NCBI RefSeq assembly: GCF_038443705.2
Contig: NZ_CP151767.2
Location: 1,922,001 to 1,986,000 of the forward strand
Length of the DNA: 64,000 nucleotides
Source: Yoonia sp. SS1-5
GTDB taxonomy: Bacteria; Pseudomonadota; Alphaproteobacteria; Rhodobacterales; Rhodobacteraceae
Reading direction: 5' to 3'
Positions 61,613 through 64,000 of this stretch are shown here, one piece after another. Within the stretch, counting starts at the first letter, position 1; the number at the start of each line of letters is the position of its first letter. The notes under the pieces were generated by a model. The model ran no database searches. It was given only the letters and a program-made list of their open reading frames with translations, and was not told the origin of the DNA. Position numbers and translations under genes: made by a program.

Positions 61613-62725
61613 ATGCGGACACGTGCAGCAGTTGCCATGGCGGCCGGTCAACCCCTCGCAGTGATGGAGGTGAATCTGGACGGCCCCAAGCACGGCGAAG
61701 TTCTGGTGGAAATCAAGGCCACTGGCCTGTGCCATACTGATGAATTCACCCGGTCCGGGGCCGACCCAGAAGGCGCGTTTCCCGCCATTCTGGGACATGA
61801 AGGCGCGGGCGTGGTGGTTGAGGTCGGTCCGGGCGTGACCAGTCTGGCGCCGGGCGATCACGTCATCCCGCTTTATACGCCGGAATGTCGTGAATGCGAT
61901 TATTGCCTGAACCCCAAGACCAATCTTTGCCAAAAGATACGCAGCACCCAGGGCGCAGGCGTGATGCCTGACGGGACCAGCCGGTTTTCGATGCTCGATG
62001 GCACGCCCATCCTGCACTATATGGGCTGTTCCACCTTTGCCAATCACACGGTTCTGCCCGAAATCGCACTTGCCAAGGTTCGCAAGGACGCGCCGTTTGA
62101 CAAGATCTGCTATATCGGCTGCGGCGTCACCACCGGCATCGGGGCGGTGATCAACACCGCCAAGGTCGAAATCGGCAGCCGTGCCATTGTCTTTGGGCTT
62201 GGCGGTATCGGCCTGAATGTGATCCAAGGCCTGCGGCTGGCGGGCGCCGATCAGATCGTGGGCGTTGATCTGAACCCCGGAAAGGTCGACATGGCGACCC
62301 ATTTCGGCATGACCGATTATGTGAATCCCAAGGATGTCAGCGGCGATATGGTGGCCCATCTGGTTGAGCTGACAGGCGGCGGGGCTGACTATACGTTTGA
62401 TGCCACAGGCAATGTCGATGTGATGCGCACAGCACTTGAGGCCGCCCATAAGGGATGGGGTGAAAGCATCATCATCGGCGTCGCGCCCGCCGGTGCCGAG
62501 ATTTCAACCCGGCCATTTCAGCTGGTCACCGGGCGCAGCTGGCGTGGTACCGCCTTTGGCGGCGCCTCGGGCCGGACAGATGTGCCGAAAATCGTGGACT
62601 GGTACATGCAGGGCAAGATCGAGATCGACCCGATGATCACGCACAAACTGTCGCTGGATGAAATCAACCACGGCTTTGATCTGATGCATCAAGGCAAAAG
62701 CATCAGGGCCGTTGTCGAATTCTGA
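61613..62725 (+). CDS. frmA: S-(hydroxymethyl)glutathione dehydrogenase (class III alcohol dehydrogenase)
   Basis: The 370-aa zinc dehydrogenase oxidises the glutathione adduct of formaldehyde. Catalytic zinc motif GLCHTDEF, GHEGAG, structural zinc cysteines in CRECDYCLNPKTNLC, and the NAD loop FGLGGIGLNVIQG are visible. AAGGAG precedes the ATG. Demethylation reactions such as those suggested by the MttB-like gene could be a source of one-carbon units, though that gene uses corrinoid chemistry. A terminator hairpin lies 22 bp after the stop. Confidence 0.95.
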   Translation: MRTRAAVAMAAGQPLAVMEVNLDGPKHGEVLVEIKATGLCHTDEFTRSGADPEGAFPAILGHEGAGVVVEVGPGVTSLAPGDHVIPLYTPECRECDYCLNPKTNLCQKIRSTQGAGVMPDGTSRFSMLDGTPILHYMGCSTFANHTVLPEIALAKVRKDAPFDKICYIGCGVTTGIGAVINTAKVEIGSRAIVFGLGGIGLNVIQGLRLAGADQIVGVDLNPGKVDMATHFGMTDYVNPKDVSGDMVAHLVELTGGGADYTFDATGNVDVMRTALEAAHKGWGESIIIGVAPAGAEISTRPFQLVTGRSWRGTAFGGASGRTDVPKIVDWYMQGKIEIDPMITHKLSLDEINHGFDLMHQGKSIRAVVEF

Positions 62726-63737
62726 TCACACCGCTCTGAACGCATTGGCCCGGTCGATGACCGGGCCTTTTGCATTTTGCGGGATCGCAGTGGCGCTGAA
62801 CGGGCGCCGTCAATTTGCGACCAGTACCGCGCCGGGCATTGCCGCCCACGAAGAAAGCGCCTTCAGGGTCGCATCCATTTCAAAGGTCGCGGTGGGGCAG
62901 GCGCTGGCCAGCTTACTGAAAACAGCCCGGGTCGGATGGGATACTGATATCAGCGATCTGCTGGGCTGGTCACTGCGCCATCCCAATCCAGCCGCCCGAC
63001 CTGTCACCATCGGCATGGTCGCCAGCCACAGCGCCGGCTTAACGGACGCTGCAGGCTATCTGATCCCGCCCGCGATGACGCTGCAAGACTGGTGCCAACA
63101 CCGATCTGTCTTTGATGCCGAACCGGGGGCGCGGTTCGCTTATTGCAATCTGGGCTACATTGTTCTGGCGCAAGTGCTGGAAAAACTGTCAGGCAAGGCC
63201 TTTCCTCAAATGCTGACCGACTTGCCACAAGGTGCCGGGTTCAACTGGGCTGGTGTCGCAAGCGCCATACGCGCCGGCCGGTTGCCCACTTATCGGCAGC
63301 AACAGGGGAAATTTCAGCCACAGATAGACCACACCATCACGACGCCACCTGATGACGGGCAGCATCCGGGCATGTTTTCTCCGCAAGGGGGGCTGCGCTG
63401 CTCATTGCGGGGCTTGCTGGATATGGCCGAGGCGCTGGAAACGGCCGATATGACGCCGCTCTGGACACCCCAGATGGGCCCGGGCGACTATCTGGACGGC
63501 GCTTTTGAAAGCTACGGCGCGGGCCTTCAGATTTTTGAGCATCCTCGTTTCTACCCCCGCCCGCTGATCGGGCATTTCGGGAATGCCTATGGGTTCGCGG
63601 GCGGGATCTGGTTTGATCGCAAACGAGGCTGCAGTTTTGCCTATGCATTGAACGGGTTGCCAATGGGGGCAGAAAGTGATGCGGTTTTGGCAGAAGAAAA
63701 CCGCATCTTTGATGTGATTGCAGAACTGGAAGGATAA
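62712..63737 (+). CDS. serine hydrolase of the beta-lactamase/penicillin-binding-protein family
   Basis: The 341-aa protein has the active-site triads of class C-type serine hydrolases: SISK (SxxK) near residue 55, YCN (YxN-type) and HFGNAYGF (HxG). The substrate is unknown. The start is unresolved: TTG at 62712 overlaps frmA, and ATG at 62757 sits in the loop of the frmA terminator. Neither has a convincing ribosome site. Confidence 0.82.
   Translation: MSNSDHTALNALARSMTGPFAFCGIAVALNGRRQFATSTAPGIAAHEESAFRVASISKVAVGQALASLLKTARVGWDTDISDLLGWSLRHPNPAARPVTIGMVASHSAGLTDAAGYLIPPAMTLQDWCQHRSVFDAEPGARFAYCNLGYIVLAQVLEKLSGKAFPQMLTDLPQGAGFNWAGVASAIRAGRLPTYRQQQGKFQPQIDHTITTPPDDGQHPGMFSPQGGLRCSLRGLLDMAEALETADMTPLWTPQMGPGDYLDGAFESYGAGLQIFEHPRFYPRPLIGHFGNAYGFAGGIWFDRKRGCSFAYALNGLPMGAESDAVLAEENRIFDVIAELEG
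62747..62771 (+). terminator. intrinsic terminator of frmA
   Basis: A perfect 9-bp stem (GGCCCGGTC/GACCGGGCC) with a GAT loop is followed by four T residues. It lies 22 bp after the frmA stop. Its loop and second arm contain an ATG in frame with the serine hydrolase. Confidence 0.75.
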
Positions 63738-63740
63738 ACC

Positions 63741-64000
63741 ATGGCAAAGGACCGCATGCTATTTGCTGTTCTGATCGACGCCGACAATATCCCGGCGAAA
63801 CACGCCGGTGATATCCTGCGCGAGATCACGACATTCGGCGAACCGGCCCTGCGCCGGGTCTATGGCGACTGGTCCAGCAGCAATCTGAGTGCCTGGAAAA
63901 AGCAGGTGGTCGAATTGGGTCTGGTCGCCAATCAGGAAACCGCAAACACCAAGGGCAAGAATGCCAGCGATATCGGGCTGGTTATTGACGCAATGGACAT
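63741..64000 (+). CDS. NYN-domain protein (LabA/DUF88-like), 3' end outside window
   Basis: The first 86 codons are visible. The N-terminus LFAVLIDADNIPAKHA and VYGDW are the NYN (PIN-like) nuclease beginning; KNASDIGLVIDAMD carries further acidic residues of the metal site. NYN proteins are predicted RNases. AAGGA precedes the ATG at 63741. The catalytic C-terminal part is outside the window. Confidence 0.88.
   Translation, partial: MAKDRMLFAVLIDADNIPAKHAGDILREITTFGEPALRRVYGDWSSSNLSAWKKQVVELGLVANQETANTKGKNASDIGLVIDAMD

Overview
The window is a 64-kb chromosomal stretch of an alphaproteobacterium, most likely a marine Rhodobacteraceae (Roseobacter-group) species. This is inferred from the moderately high GC and dense, overlapping gene order. 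It is also inferred from family markers: an L-malyl-CoA/beta-methylmalyl-CoA lyase of the Rhodobacter type, the alphaproteobacterial low-complexity family TIGR02302, DUF2794, a plant-type glutamate-cysteine ligase and a glutathione-dependent formaldehyde dehydrogenase. No rRNA, tRNA, CRISPR array, prophage or complete insertion sequence was seen.

Layout. 1-5 kb: lytic transglycosylase (cut by the window edge), dapA, a DUF2157 membrane protein, and a coupled ion-channel/YcaQ-like glycosylase pair. 5-13 kb: smpB, a TRIC-type channel, a coupled sulfurtransferase-aminotransferase pair, an MttB-superfamily methyltransferase with a dehydrogenase, malyl-CoA lyase and accA. 13-20 kb: a GGDEF/EAL protein, an M50 peptidase, the overlapping ftsE-ftsX-plsC-PPOX operon and a zinc-ribbon protein. 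20-27 kb: an argH-lipoprotein-DUF2834-ATP-grasp-lysA-TIGR02302 operon on the minus strand. 27-35 kb: TlpA-like thioredoxin, YqgE, a DsbD N-domain protein and an RND efflux pair. 35-41 kb: moaB, uracil-DNA glycosylase, pyrB, a membrane protein, a metal-site-less PyrC and plsY. 41-50 kb: gshA, two tandem GNAT proteins, rsmE, divergent ubiA and an OmpA-family protein. 50-58 kb: a convergent pair of unusual proteins (caspase-fold-like and ADP-ribosyltransferase-like candidates), asd, a frameshifted MuiA gene, sbtA-sbtB (bicarbonate uptake and its PII-like regulator), a leucine-rich-repeat protein and beta-carbonic anhydrase. 58-64 kb: leucyl aminopeptidase with an NlpC/P60 protein, DUF2794, an I78 inhibitor lipoprotein, frmA, a serine hydrolase and an NYN-domain protein cut by the window edge.

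Most content is core metabolism: lysine/diaminopimelate (dapA, lysA, asd), pyrimidines, fatty-acid and phospholipid synthesis (accA, plsC, plsY), glutathione and formaldehyde, and inorganic carbon (sbtAB plus carbonic anhydrase).

The most unusual non-coding feature is a 166-bp element with 47-bp perfect inverted repeats. Its 14-bp tip recurs as a solo near-palindrome directly behind four other plus-strand genes, in three cases supplying a stop codon. A second, unrelated palindrome family starting AGCGTT abuts the TAA stops of mcl1 and the I78 gene. The most unusual proteins are the convergent pair at 49.6-50.9 kb, whose proposed folds rest on short motifs only.
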